NCBI RefSeq assembly: GCF_001261715.1
Contig: NZ_CVRU01000163.1
Location: 2,924 to 66,923, forward strand
DNA: 64,000 nucleotides
Source: Dysgonomonas sp. HGC4
Lineage (GTDB): Bacteria > Bacteroidota > Bacteroidia > Bacteroidales > Dysgonomonadaceae
Reading direction: 5' to 3'
Positions within the stretch are counted from its first letter, which is position 1. Each line of letters opens with the position of its first letter. The notes beneath the pieces are model-generated. The model made no database searches. It saw only the letters and a list, made by a program, of their open reading frames with translations, and was not told the origin of the DNA. This document shows, in pieces, positions 1 to 8,584 of the stretch. The translations under genes were made by a program, and so were the position numbers.

Positions 1-49
1 AAATTTCATTATTATGGTTACAAAGATAAGTAAGAATAATAGAAATACA

Positions 50-205
50 TTACATAGCAGAATTATCTGGGTTGTTAAAAATATCCTTAAAGTAGCATTT
101 ATTGAAAATTTCAGCAAGAAGCTCTAAATTAGGTTTTGTAGAAAATGCTGGTTGTATCCAAACCGTAAGTTTCTGTTCAAATGCCCCCGCGGGCCCAAAT
201 AGTAA
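50..205 (-). pseudogene. Possible 3' end of an unidentified gene
   Basis: On the minus strand there is an open frame of about 50 codons ending in TAA at 50-52. The part nearest the stop reads like protein (for example LTVWIQPAFSTKPNLELLAE). The frame has no upstream continuation, because a stop lies at 206-208, and it runs into an unusual G/C-only block at 183-196. I do not recognise the family. It may be a scrap of a gene left at a rearrangement point, or chance coding. The opposite-strand TonB-plug remnant begins immediately beyond it. Confidence 0.2.
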
Positions 206-664
206 CTAATAGAAAATAAATCAAAGAAGAAAAAGTCAATTTATACACTACTAAACATTTCAGATATTGAAGAAATCGGAGTCATAAAGGGGGCTAAGGC
301 TGGTAGTCTGTTGGGTGTAAGAGGAGGAGCAGGAGCAGTTGTGATACGAACAAAAACAGGAAAGTCTAAAAATATTATAGAACCAAAAGAAGATAATATA
401 AAATCTATTATGCCTCTTGGATATCAGCAACCAATATCTTTTTATAGTCCAAAATATGAGACAGTAAGAGAAATAAATGATAAACAGCCTGATTTGCGTA
501 CAACAATTTATTGGAATCCAAATATCAATACATCCTCATTGGGTGAAGCATCTGTTGATTTCTATACGGCAGATTTTATAACTGATTATTCAGTTGTTAT
601 TGAAGGCATGACTACGGATGGAAAAATTGTATATGGAATTAATGAAATTAAAGTGACTAACTAA
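206..664 (+). pseudogene. Truncated TonB-plug / MG2-type protein, C-terminal remnant
   Basis: The frame is open after a stop at 203-205 and has no convincing ATG. From about 257 it reads ISDIEEIGVIKGAKAGSLLG followed by VRGGAGAVVIRTKTG, the end of a TonB-receptor plug domain. It then continues with a tail (FYSPKYE, PDLRTTIYWNPN, ASVDFYTAD, YSVVIEGMT.DGKI) typical of large Bacteroidota proteins that pair alpha-2-macroglobulin-like MG2 domains with a C-terminal plug. Those proteins are usually 800 residues or longer, so only the last 130 or so are present. A TTG at 311 could be called as a start but would cut the plug motif. I infer a decayed gene, not a SusC transporter. It marks the left border of the glycan locus. 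Confidence 0.7.
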
Positions 665-745
665 TCAATATATATAACCAATTTAAAAATGCTAATAATT
701 AGGTTTATTGCCTCTCTTTTCTCAGATTGACTTTTTTGTTGTTTC

Positions 746-775
746 TTTGTGGAAGGAATAGGAATAATATATTTC
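746..775 (+). promoter_or_regulatory. Candidate Bacteroidota promoter for the L,D-transpeptidase gene
   Basis: TTTG at 746-749 (-33-like) is followed after 18 bases by TATATTTC at 768-775, one mismatch from the -7 consensus TAnnTTTG. Transcription would begin roughly 45 bases before the ATG at 828. Only the pattern supports this. Confidence 0.35.
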
Positions 776-827
776 TAAACTAAACACTCTAAGGAAACTG
801 ACTTTTAAACACTAACCGACTTTTTAT

Positions 828-1466
828 ATGAATTTCTCATTCATTATATACATCAAAACTATGATTGTTTTGATGTTATTATCTAGCTGTAATAATATCT
901 CAGGTCATTCACTTGAGACACAAGACACAGCAACAGAAGCTCAAAAACGATTAGAAGAGAAAGCTAATGAGGCTATGGCTTTCTGCGAAAAGAACAATTA
1001 TAATACAGATTTCTGTGTATTGATTGATATGAAAATTCACTCAGGACGAAACCGCATGTTTGTCTGGAATTTTAAAACAAAAAGCATTGACCGAAAAGCT
1101 TTATGTGCACATGGGTGTGGTAAAGGTGAAAATTTAAGTACAGGAGCAAAACCAGTATTCAGCAATACAGATGGTAGTTTATGTTCTTCTCTGGGCAAAT
1201 ATAAACTAGGTATACGATCATATAGTCAATGGGGAATTAATGTACATTACAAAATGCATGGACTCGAAAAAACGAACAATAATGCCTATAAGCGTATTAT
1301 TGTATTTCATTCGCATACACCTATGCCTACTAAAGAAATATATCCACAGCATTTACCAATGGGATGGAGCTTTGGATGCCCCGTTACAAGTGACGAAATG
1401 ATGAGATATATGGACAAGAAATTACAAACCAATAAAAAGCCCACCTTAATGTGGATTTATTATTGA
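828..1466 (+). CDS. L,D-transpeptidase catalytic-domain lipoprotein
   Basis: This 212-residue protein belongs to the murein L,D-transpeptidase catalytic-domain group (YkuD-like fold), which forms or trims peptide cross-links in peptidoglycan. The N terminus has a hydrophobic stretch ending in LLSSC, so Cys21 is a likely lipidation site and the protein would sit in the periplasm on a membrane. The catalytic region holds FHSH (His161, His163) and GWSFGCPVTS with Cys184 as the nucleophile. The ATG at 828 is preferred because the internal Met12 would leave a very short signal. The gene is separated from the glycan genes by orientation and appears unrelated to pectin use; it probably marks the flank of the locus. 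The family assignment is firm; the exact substrate is not known. Confidence 0.85.
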   Translation: MNFSFIIYIKTMIVLMLLSSCNNISGHSLETQDTATEAQKRLEEKANEAMAFCEKNNYNTDFCVLIDMKIHSGRNRMFVWNFKTKSIDRKALCAHGCGKGENLSTGAKPVFSNTDGSLCSSLGKYKLGIRSYSQWGINVHYKMHGLEKTNNNAYKRIIVFHSHTPMPTKEIYPQHLPMGWSFGCPVTSDEMMRYMDKKLQTNKKPTLMWIYY

Positions 1467-1524
1467 TTTGTAATTTGCGTAAAGAGAGATATTTGTATTT
1501 TAGATAGATGCTATACTTATTTTT

Positions 1525-2547
1525 CTAAAATTGAATCAATAGCCGAAATACCTTGCCTGGATTTTCTTGCCACTTTATCAAAGCGTTTTGAGCTTCATCG
1601 GGCTTATAGATTCCGCTAATAAGTTCGTTAATAGGGCATGTCCCTTTTTTTAGATATTTTATTACACTTCTAAAATCTTCAGGCATAGCATTGCGGGAGC
1701 CTCTAATATCTAATTCTTTTTGAACAAAATATTTAGTTTCGAATGCTATTTCGCTCTTTGCATAACCAATGCACACTACCCTACCTGTAAAAGCAACTTC
1801 ATTTATAGCCATCTGATACGTTATAGGTGAACCCACTGCTTCGATAATTACATCAGCTCCCAACCCATTAGTTAAATTGCCTAAAACTTCCGTTACATTT
1901 TGGGTTTTAGAGTTAATTGTATGATGTGCTCCAAGACGTTTTGCTAATGCCAGTTTTTCATCATCCATATCTACAGCAATTACCGTAGCACCTCTTATTA
2001 CAGATCGAACAATAGCTCCAACACCAATCATGCCACAGCCTATAACCATTACTGTATCAAGGTCAGACACCTCGCCTCTCGAAACGGCATGGAAGCCTAC
2101 ACTCATAGGTTCTACTAAGGCAAAATCTTTAGGCGAAAGTTGAGAGTCGCCATCAATAATAACTTTACTCCATGGCACAACAATATATTCAGCCATTGCG
2201 CCATTGCGCTGAACTCCGAAGGTTTCATTAAATTGGCAGGCATTAGGACGACCATTTCTACATGATGGGCAATTTCCGCAATTGGTATATGGATTTATTG
2301 TACATGGCGATCCTACTTTAATATTTGATGGAACTTTATTTCCAACAGCGTCTATAACTGCTCCAATCTCATGTCCTGGAATTACTGGTAGTTTTACCAT
2401 TGGGTTCTTTCCTAAATATGTATTTAAGTCTGATCCACAGAAACCAACATACTGAAGTTTTACTAAAACTTCGCCTTCTTGAGGTATAGGTTTTTCTAAT
2501 TCAACCATACGAACTTCGCCAGGTTGAACAATTTGTATTGCTTTCAT
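1525..2547 (-). CDS. Zinc-dependent alcohol/polyol dehydrogenase (MDR family)
   Basis: This 340-residue cytoplasmic medium-chain dehydrogenase oxidises a hydroxyl group of a sugar or sugar acid using NAD(P). The catalytic zinc ligands are visible as Cys37 in GFCGSD and His59-Glu60 in PGHE. The structural zinc uses Cys90, Cys93, Cys96 and Cys104. The Rossmann motif GCGMIG follows near residue 170. It is the last gene of the leftward set, 24 bases after the permease. Its company (permease, lactonase-like amidohydrolase, aldo/keto reductase) suggests a step in oxidative breakdown of a deoxy-sugar such as L-fucose or a related RG-II sugar. Zinc enzymes of this family act as 2-keto-3-deoxy-fuconate dehydrogenases in some bacteria, but threonine, sorbitol or galactonate dehydrogenase-like activity cannot be excluded. 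The family is clear; the substrate is inferred from context. Confidence 0.85.
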   Translation of the reverse strand: MKAIQIVQPGEVRMVELEKPIPQEGEVLVKLQYVGFCGSDLNTYLGKNPMVKLPVIPGHEIGAVIDAVGNKVPSNIKVGSPCTINPYTNCGNCPSCRNGRPNACQFNETFGVQRNGAMAEYIVVPWSKVIIDGDSQLSPKDFALVEPMSVGFHAVSRGEVSDLDTVMVIGCGMIGVGAIVRSVIRGATVIAVDMDDEKLALAKRLGAHHTINSKTQNVTEVLGNLTNGLGADVIIEAVGSPITYQMAINEVAFTGRVVCIGYAKSEIAFETKYFVQKELDIRGSRNAMPEDFRSVIKYLKKGTCPINELISGIYKPDEAQNALIKWQENPGKVFRLLIQF

Positions 2548-2571
2548 TATTATTTGTTTATTCCGTTAACT

Positions 2572-3819
2572 TCAATCTATTATTTTATATCCTTTCCATC
2601 CATAATAGGCACAGAAAAGGAAGCATATAAGTGGTATAATATAAGCTATTTGATAGATATGCTCATTTTGATCCATAAAAAAGGCTGTTAGCTGTGGCAG
2701 ACAAGCATTGCCTACAATTGCCATTACTAAAAAGGCTGACCCACTTTTAGTATTTGATCCTAAATCTTTCAAAGCTAGGGAAAACTGTGTAGGATACATG
2801 ATCGACATAAAGAATGATACTCCAAGCATAGCATACAGTCCTATCATTCCGCCAAATACAGCTATTACCACACATAATATGACATTGACTATTGCATAGA
2901 GGAGCAACATATTCTGAGGTTTGAATTTACTCATAAACAGTGTACCTATCCATCTACCTAAAAGAAAAGCGAGCATATAGAGTCCAAAGAAAGTTGTAGC
3001 TAAATCTTCCTCCATTTTAACATATACACAGCAATATACCAGAAACAGGCTATTAATGGCTGTTTGCCCTCCGTTGTAAAAGAATTGAGCAATTACGCCC
3101 CATCTCAAGTGGGAACGTTTCAATACTTTAAAATCGATCAATTTGTCTGAGCTATCTTCGGCTTCCTCTTCTTTTATTTTCGGAAACTTAAAGAAGACAA
3201 ACAATATAGCTATAAGTACTAAAACTAAAGCTAATACGAGATAGATTGATTTCATGGAGTCAGTTTCGAACTGAATATAAGCTTCCCATCCTCCTAAATA
3301 ATCAGTAGGCAATGTATCTCTCGTGTATGTTTTTCCACTGAGAATAAGCTTACTCAAAAACATAGCAGCTATAAAAGCTCCTAAACCGTTAAACGATTGT
3401 GCTAAATTGAGTCTTCGTGCTGACGTATTAGGATCTCCCAATGCTGTAACGTATGGGTTTGCTGCCGTTTCCAGAAAGCACATACCCGTTGCAATAATGA
3501 AAAATATGCCCAGATATGCCCAATATTCCTTTATATTGGCGGCAAATAGAAATAGAAAACCTCCGAAAGCGGCAAGAAGTAATCCTAGAATAATACCCGA
3601 TTTGTAGCTGTATTTTTTCATAAACATAGCTATCGGAATAGGAAATATAAAGTAAGCAAGCCAATAAGCGGTTTCGGTAAATGATGCTTCGAACGTATTA
3701 AGTTCGCAGGTCTTCATTAATTGCCGAATCATGGTTGGCAGAAGGTTACTACTGATTGCCCATATAAAAAACAGGCTGAAAATTAATATTAAGGATCCTC
3801 TGTACGTGTTGTTTTTCAT
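2572..3819 (-). CDS. MFS sugar permease, FucP-like
   Basis: This 415-residue protein has about twelve hydrophobic segments and the layout of the FHS (fucose-galactose-glucose:H+ symporter) branch of the major facilitator superfamily. It would import a monosaccharide across the inner membrane with protons. The region near residue 115 (CFLETAANPYVTALG) matches the ETAxNPY signature of FucP-like carriers. Its stop overlaps the upstream amidohydrolase gene by 4 bases in reverse (3816-3819), so the two are translationally coupled. Lying next to sugar dehydrogenase genes, and with L-fucose isomerase at the far end of the window, it most likely carries L-fucose or another deoxy-sugar released from RG-II. 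Rhamnose or L-galactose are alternatives. Confidence 0.85.
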   Translation of the reverse strand: MKNNTYRGSLILIFSLFFIWAISSNLLPTMIRQLMKTCELNTFEASFTETAYWLAYFIFPIPIAMFMKKYSYKSGIILGLLLAAFGGFLFLFAANIKEYWAYLGIFFIIATGMCFLETAANPYVTALGDPNTSARRLNLAQSFNGLGAFIAAMFLSKLILSGKTYTRDTLPTDYLGGWEAYIQFETDSMKSIYLVLALVLVLIAILFVFFKFPKIKEEEAEDSSDKLIDFKVLKRSHLRWGVIAQFFYNGGQTAINSLFLVYCCVYVKMEEDLATTFFGLYMLAFLLGRWIGTLFMSKFKPQNMLLLYAIVNVILCVVIAVFGGMIGLYAMLGVSFFMSIMYPTQFSLALKDLGSNTKSGSAFLVMAIVGNACLPQLTAFFMDQNEHIYQIAYIIPLICFLFCAYYGWKGYKIID

Positions 3820-4742
3820 TCGGACATATTTTTGATATAGGGTAATTCTACTAAATCTTTTAAGTTATAAAATCGAACAGCGTTTTCTCCCAAAAACATG
3901 CGCTTTTCATTCTCCGAAAGTAAATCAGACTTCAAAATAAAGTCGTATGACATACGATAAGTTATAGCTGTGATTGTACGTGGATAATCTGATCCCCACA
4001 TCAGTTTTTCCATTCCTACAAGTGAGGCAGCTTCTTTTATCGCTAATACTGCTCCTTTGAATGGATAAAACTCATCATTAAATAACCACGTTATTCCTCC
4101 TGATTCAATCATTACATTTTTATATCGGGCTAACTTGATCTGTTTTTGCCAGTTAGGGCGGTTTACCATCCCGAAATGTCCTATTGCAATACGTAGATCG
4201 GGATACTCGGAAATTACCTCTCCCATTTCTGCAACTTGAGTGTCGCCTTCTGCCAAATCAATAGAAAGCAAAATGTCTTTTTCTTCCATCAATTTAAACA
4301 TCTTCATCATTTCAGACGATGTCAGAAATGTTTGCTTATGTGGTTCTATCAATCTTTCGGCAGGAATCTTAATCGCCTTAAACCCCTGTTCTATTAATTT
4401 CTGAACATGCTCAAAATAACCAGAGCTACGAGCATCAACCATGCCGCAACATAAAAAACGATTGGGATATTTTTGTTGAACTTCCCACAGATAACCATTC
4501 TGTAAGCCGTCTATATATTCTTGTGTAATAACTGCCGCCGATACTTGGGCATAATCCATATTCGATAAAAATATTTCAGCAGTGTTACGTCCGTCAACCA
4601 TGAATGGAGGAAGCATTTGGCGAACTTCTCCCATAAAAAGTGAGCGTCCATTGTCTAAAGTTTGTATTTTAAGACCGTTTACTTCTGTATCTTGTTTCAA
4701 CCAAAGGTGAGCATGTGCATCAATTATTTTAATATTTTTCAT
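3816..4742 (-). CDS. Amidohydrolase-2 family, probable sugar lactonase
   Basis: This 308-residue metal-dependent hydrolase of the amidohydrolase superfamily (COG2159/COG3618 type) begins with DAHAHLW, giving His10 and His12 as metal ligands. Further expected ligands are His189 in IGHFG and Asp252 in WGSDYP. Members of this group open L-fucono-, L-rhamnono- and related aldonolactones. The gene lies 40 bases after an aldo/keto reductase that could make such a lactone and overlaps the FucP-like permease by 4 bases. I therefore infer aldonolactone hydrolysis in the cytoplasm. No signal peptide is present. A decarboxylase role, known in the same superfamily, is the main alternative. Confidence 0.75.
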   Translation of the reverse strand: MKNIKIIDAHAHLWLKQDTEVNGLKIQTLDNGRSLFMGEVRQMLPPFMVDGRNTAEIFLSNMDYAQVSAAVITQEYIDGLQNGYLWEVQQKYPNRFLCCGMVDARSSGYFEHVQKLIEQGFKAIKIPAERLIEPHKQTFLTSSEMMKMFKLMEEKDILLSIDLAEGDTQVAEMGEVISEYPDLRIAIGHFGMVNRPNWQKQIKLARYKNVMIESGGITWLFNDEFYPFKGAVLAIKEAASLVGMEKLMWGSDYPRTITAITYRMSYDFILKSDLLSENEKRMFLGENAVRFYNLKDLVELPYIKNMSE

Positions 4743-4782
4743 GATATGTAGTTTGATTAAGGTTAAATAGCAAAATAGACCT

Positions 4783-5715
4783 TTAGCTATTCAGCCAAGT
4801 ATCTCGAAATCGCGATTTAAGGATATCTTGTACTTCTTCTAATAATTGAGTATCTAAAGGCTCTTCAATCCACTGTAAGTTCTGAATAACAGCTTCTGAT
4901 CGTGTAGTACTAAATAATGTTGTTGCTATGCGTGGATTACTCACTACATATTTTATAGCAAGCTGTTCGATGTTTTTTCCCTTACTTTTGCAATGTTGTG
5001 CAGCTTTCTTACAAAGTTCTATTAAAGGTTTTGGTGCTGGATGCCAATCGGGAGCTCCTCTTTCTGTTAATAATCCCATAGAGAAAGGAGAAGCATTAAT
5101 AACCCCCACTCCATTGGTTTCAAAATAATCCAGATAATCACTAAGAGCGTCATCATTTAAGCAATAGTGACAAAAAGAGAGAATGCTATCAACTGTTTTT
5201 GGAGGTACATTATCAATAACATATTTAAAATGTCTTAATGCTAGATTCGTAATGCCAACATATCCAACAACACATTCCCTTTTTAGTTGAACTAAGGCTG
5301 GCAATGTTTCATTACAAATCTGATCTAGATCGGCAAACTCAATATCGTGTATATTAATCAAGTCAAAGTAGTTGACATTCAAGCGCTCCATACTTTGATA
5401 TACACTCTCTTTTGCTTTTTTTGCTGAATAGTCCCAAAGGTTTATACCGTTCTCCCCATATCGACCTACTTTAGTTGATAAATAATACTTCTTTCGATCA
5501 ATTTCTTTTAAAGCTTTTCCTAATAAAATTTCTGATTTTAAATGTCCGTAATAGGGAGATACGTCAATGAAGTTTATACCACCTTCAACTGCTGTATGCA
5601 CCGTTTTTATACCTTCGGTCTCCTTCAACGAATGGAAAACTCCACCCAATGAAGAAGCTCCAAAACTCAGAGTAGACACCCTCATGTCTGTATTTCCAAT
5701 TCTTCTGTATTCCAT
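4783..5715 (-). CDS. Aldo/keto reductase, L-galactose/L-fucose dehydrogenase-like
   Basis: This 310-residue AKR has the complete catalytic tetrad: Asp51 and Tyr56 (DVSPYYG), Lys82 (STKVGRYG) and His123 (INIHDIE). The overall pattern (FGASSLGGVFH near the start, then VSPYYG) resembles plant and bacterial L-galactose dehydrogenases and bacterial L-fucose dehydrogenases. These oxidise C1 of the free sugar to a lactone. With the adjacent lactonase-like amidohydrolase it would form the first two steps of a non-phosphorylating pathway. Both L-fucose and L-galactose occur in RG-II, so either fits. It starts 80 bases downstream of the GH78 gene; that gap contains a perfect palindromic repeat. The family is secure and the substrate is inferred. 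Confidence 0.8.
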   Translation of the reverse strand: MEYRRIGNTDMRVSTLSFGASSLGGVFHSLKETEGIKTVHTAVEGGINFIDVSPYYGHLKSEILLGKALKEIDRKKYYLSTKVGRYGENGINLWDYSAKKAKESVYQSMERLNVNYFDLINIHDIEFADLDQICNETLPALVQLKRECVVGYVGITNLALRHFKYVIDNVPPKTVDSILSFCHYCLNDDALSDYLDYFETNGVGVINASPFSMGLLTERGAPDWHPAPKPLIELCKKAAQHCKSKGKNIEQLAIKYVVSNPRIATTLFSTTRSEAVIQNLQWIEEPLDTQLLEEVQDILKSRFRDTWLNS

Positions 5716-5737
5716 TTCAATTCTTCTAAAATGTTAT

Positions 5738-5752
5738 AAGGTCTCAGACCTT
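5738..5752. repeat. Intergenic palindrome, AAGGTCTCAGACCTT
   Basis: A perfect 15-base palindrome with one central base lies in the gap between the GH78 gene and the aldo/keto reductase. It is one of a family of similar elements between genes in this window. Confidence 0.8.
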
Positions 5753-5795
5753 TAATCCTTTATCTAGTTATATCTTCGAGATATTATGCCAATCT

Positions 5796-8537
5796 TTACT
5801 TTTTATTTAATTTGCACTCTAATAAATGTTGTCCTGAGCCCACTATTCTTTTTGTATCCTTGCCATCGGGTAATATAATAGTAGCACGAGTATTAACGGG
5901 TACATCAACTGATAGGTAGAATATATCATTCTCCACTTTCCAGCTTACTGCTATTTTTCCATATAATGTTTCGTGATTAGCTTTTACCCAAGTTAAATCA
6001 CCCACAGGTTGTGGCTGTATTGTAAACTCTTTGAAACCGGGTGTTGAAGGAACGATTCCTGCTAAACTTTGGAAAAACCATTCGTCTATCTGCCCCATCA
6101 TGAAGTGATTCCATGATGCACCTTTACGTGGATCCCATTGTTCAGTCAAGGTTGTTACACCAAATTGTATTTGAAAGCCATACCCCGGAGCATCGGTATG
6201 ATTATTCATTAAATACATTAGTTCGTTCTCGTCATTTAGAGCCAAAGCCTGAAACAAATATCTATTGCCTACATCACCCGTAGTCAATCGATTACCTCTT
6301 TGCTGAATATCTGCTTTCAGATTTTGTAGTACAGCAACTTTGTTCTGTGGCTCTACTATACCCATAAATAAAGCTACGGCATTACAAAATTGACTACCTG
6401 AGCCATATTGCATCGTGTTTTTATCTAAAAACTTTTCATTGAAAGCTTTTCTTATATCTTGAGTTAAAATAGTATATTTCTTCTCATCATTAGACTTGTT
6501 AAACATCTTTGCAGCCTTTGCTAACAAATGTGTAACATAGTAATAATGAGCTGTAGCCGACACTTCAACAGGGCTATTCATAGAGAATCCTGCACGATGT
6601 TCTCCATAATCGTACCAATCACCCAATCCATGAGAAACTATGTGATCTGTTGATCTTGAAGTTAAGTAATCTACATATTGCTTCATCACATTGTAGTATT
6701 CCCCAATCAAGGCATTATCACCATAAAACTGATAATACATCCAGGGTACAATAACCGCAGCACCACCCCATTCGGGAGAATCTCTGAATACTTCGAGCCC
6801 TTTGCCAAACTCTACATATTCGGGAACTATATTGGGTACAAGTCCATCAGCTTGCTGTCCGTCTGCTATATCTTGCATTACTTTTGGAAAGAACTGAGTT
6901 AAATCCCAATTGTAAAGGAGCCCTGGACCATTTAAATGAGTTTCTTCTAACCATCCAAGTTTTTCGCGGTGAGGACAATCTGTAAATACCGACTGCATAT
7001 TACTTCTCACTGCATTTTTAATCAACTGATGTGCTTTATTAAAAATCTCGTTAGAAGATCCAAAATGCCCATTCTCATTAGTTGAGTTATATATAAAGTG
7101 CGATTTTATATCTACAATCAATGGTTTATCTGAACCATCTGACGATAATACATTAGCCCCGTCAATCTGAATATATTGAAAACCATAGTAAGTAAACTCG
7201 GGGTGCCACTCCTCCACTCCATCACCTTTTAATGTATAAGAATATGTATGTGGTCCTCCCGATTGTTTTTGAGAAACTTTTTCTGTTTCTTCGTTCAACA
7301 ACTCACCTACGGTAATTTTAACTGTCTGTCCTTTTTTACCAGTAACTTTTATTTCGGGGTAACCCGAAAGGTTTTGTCCCATATTCAAAACATAGCTGGT
7401 ATCTATTTTAGACATCGATACTGCTCCATATTCTTTAATACTACGAACACTTGTGATCTGTTGGGCACGAAGAATTCCTTTTGGAGCTTCTTGGATAACA
7501 ACCGATTTCCATGACTTATCATTGAAACTTGGTTTATCCCATCCTTTTTGTTCTAAGCGGGCATCGTAGTCTTCGCCCCCAAAAATATCATTGAATGTTA
7601 TAGGACTAAGTGCGTATTTCCACGACTCATCAGAAGTAATTATTTCACTTGTGCCATCCGTATAATACACATGCATTTCGAGAAATAAAGTTGGAGGTCC
7701 GAAAGAAATCCATAATTTCCGATAACGATTGCCTACTGCATTGTAAAAACCATTGCCTAATGTTATTCCGATAACGTTTTCTCCTTTATTTAGTAAAGTA
7801 TCTATCTGATAAGTATTGTAATAAACCGTCTTATCATAATCGCTCCATACGGGAGTAAAAATATCTTTACTTACTTTCTTACCATTTAAAGAAAGGTTAT
7901 AATGACCCAAACCTGAAGCATGAACAATTGCTTTGTCCACAGTTTTGCTTGTATTGAAAGATTTTCTCAATATAATACTGCGTAGTGCTAATGGATTTAT
8001 TTTATCATACAGCTCTTTATATTCGGGTTTCTTAAAAGATGGACTATGTAGATCACGACGCCCTATTGGTAAATTGGAATTTGCTTGAGTAATTGCACCA
8101 ATCCATTGTGTTTTTGTATTATTAAAATCGGGTGCAGTTTCAAAAAAAGTGTTTTTGCTTTCACTCATTTTTCCTTTTGCATCCCACACTTTCACAATCC
8201 ATAAATAGCGTTTACCTTTTTCCAAAGGCTTCCCTTTATAAACTACTAATTGACTTTGATCGGATTTTACTTTTCCCGAATCCCATATTTTCATTCCATT
8301 AGATGTAAGTATTATCTGATAAGCCGTTTGTTTATCTCTTTGGACATTAGAAGTCAGCTTCCACCCGAAACGAGGATTAGCTTTATCCATAGCCAATGGA
8401 GTTTTCTGCATTTCACAAGTCAAATCCTTAATATCTATAGGATAGACATTAAAAACAAAAAGTGTAAACAATATCAGAAGCAGAGAATATTTAATGTTGT
8501 ATTTCAGAATCATAGTTATCGGTTTTATGCTTGCCAT
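5796..8537 (-). CDS. GH78 alpha-L-rhamnosidase
   Basis: This 913-residue secreted glycosidase would remove terminal alpha-L-rhamnose. It has a signal peptide, N-terminal beta domains (CEMQKTPLAMDKANPRFGWKL is the usual opening of bacterial rhamnosidases), an (alpha/alpha)6 barrel and a C-terminal beta-sandwich. The key motif DCPHREKLGWLEE starts at Asp520, and the late motif TTLTEQWDP supplies the expected catalytic base glutamate. Met9 is a possible alternative start that would still leave a signal. It follows the GH143-GH142 gene by 47 bases, a gap containing a perfect palindromic repeat. B. thetaiotaomicron RG-II loci encode GH78 enzymes for the side-chain rhamnoses; which linkage this one cuts cannot be told from sequence. 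Confidence 0.9.
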   Translation of the reverse strand: MASIKPITMILKYNIKYSLLLILFTLFVFNVYPIDIKDLTCEMQKTPLAMDKANPRFGWKLTSNVQRDKQTAYQIILTSNGMKIWDSGKVKSDQSQLVVYKGKPLEKGKRYLWIVKVWDAKGKMSESKNTFFETAPDFNNTKTQWIGAITQANSNLPIGRRDLHSPSFKKPEYKELYDKINPLALRSIILRKSFNTSKTVDKAIVHASGLGHYNLSLNGKKVSKDIFTPVWSDYDKTVYYNTYQIDTLLNKGENVIGITLGNGFYNAVGNRYRKLWISFGPPTLFLEMHVYYTDGTSEIITSDESWKYALSPITFNDIFGGEDYDARLEQKGWDKPSFNDKSWKSVVIQEAPKGILRAQQITSVRSIKEYGAVSMSKIDTSYVLNMGQNLSGYPEIKVTGKKGQTVKITVGELLNEETEKVSQKQSGGPHTYSYTLKGDGVEEWHPEFTYYGFQYIQIDGANVLSSDGSDKPLIVDIKSHFIYNSTNENGHFGSSNEIFNKAHQLIKNAVRSNMQSVFTDCPHREKLGWLEETHLNGPGLLYNWDLTQFFPKVMQDIADGQQADGLVPNIVPEYVEFGKGLEVFRDSPEWGGAAVIVPWMYYQFYGDNALIGEYYNVMKQYVDYLTSRSTDHIVSHGLGDWYDYGEHRAGFSMNSPVEVSATAHYYYVTHLLAKAAKMFNKSNDEKKYTILTQDIRKAFNEKFLDKNTMQYGSGSQFCNAVALFMGIVEPQNKVAVLQNLKADIQQRGNRLTTGDVGNRYLFQALALNDENELMYLMNNHTDAPGYGFQIQFGVTTLTEQWDPRKGASWNHFMMGQIDEWFFQSLAGIVPSTPGFKEFTIQPQPVGDLTWVKANHETLYGKIAVSWKVENDIFYLSVDVPVNTRATIILPDGKDTKRIVGSGQHLLECKLNKK

Positions 8538-8546
8538 AGTAATAAA

Positions 8547-8561
8547 AAGGTCTCAGACCTT
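8547..8561. repeat. Intergenic palindrome, AAGGTCTCAGACCTT
   Basis: A perfect copy of the element at 5738-5752. Read along the transcribed minus strand it is followed by a T-rich run and then the GH78 start codon, so it could also act as a weak hairpin. Confidence 0.8.
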
Positions 8562-8584
8562 ATCTTATAGAATCGTTCGTATCA

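Noticed and set aside
206-664. SusC transporter gene
   Set aside because: Only a plug segment and an MG2-type tail are present; there is no beta-barrel and no SusD partner.
3323-3607. Open frame on the plus strand within the permease gene
   Set aside because: It lies antisense to a clear membrane protein and has no recognisable motif; similar antisense frames occur inside most large genes here.
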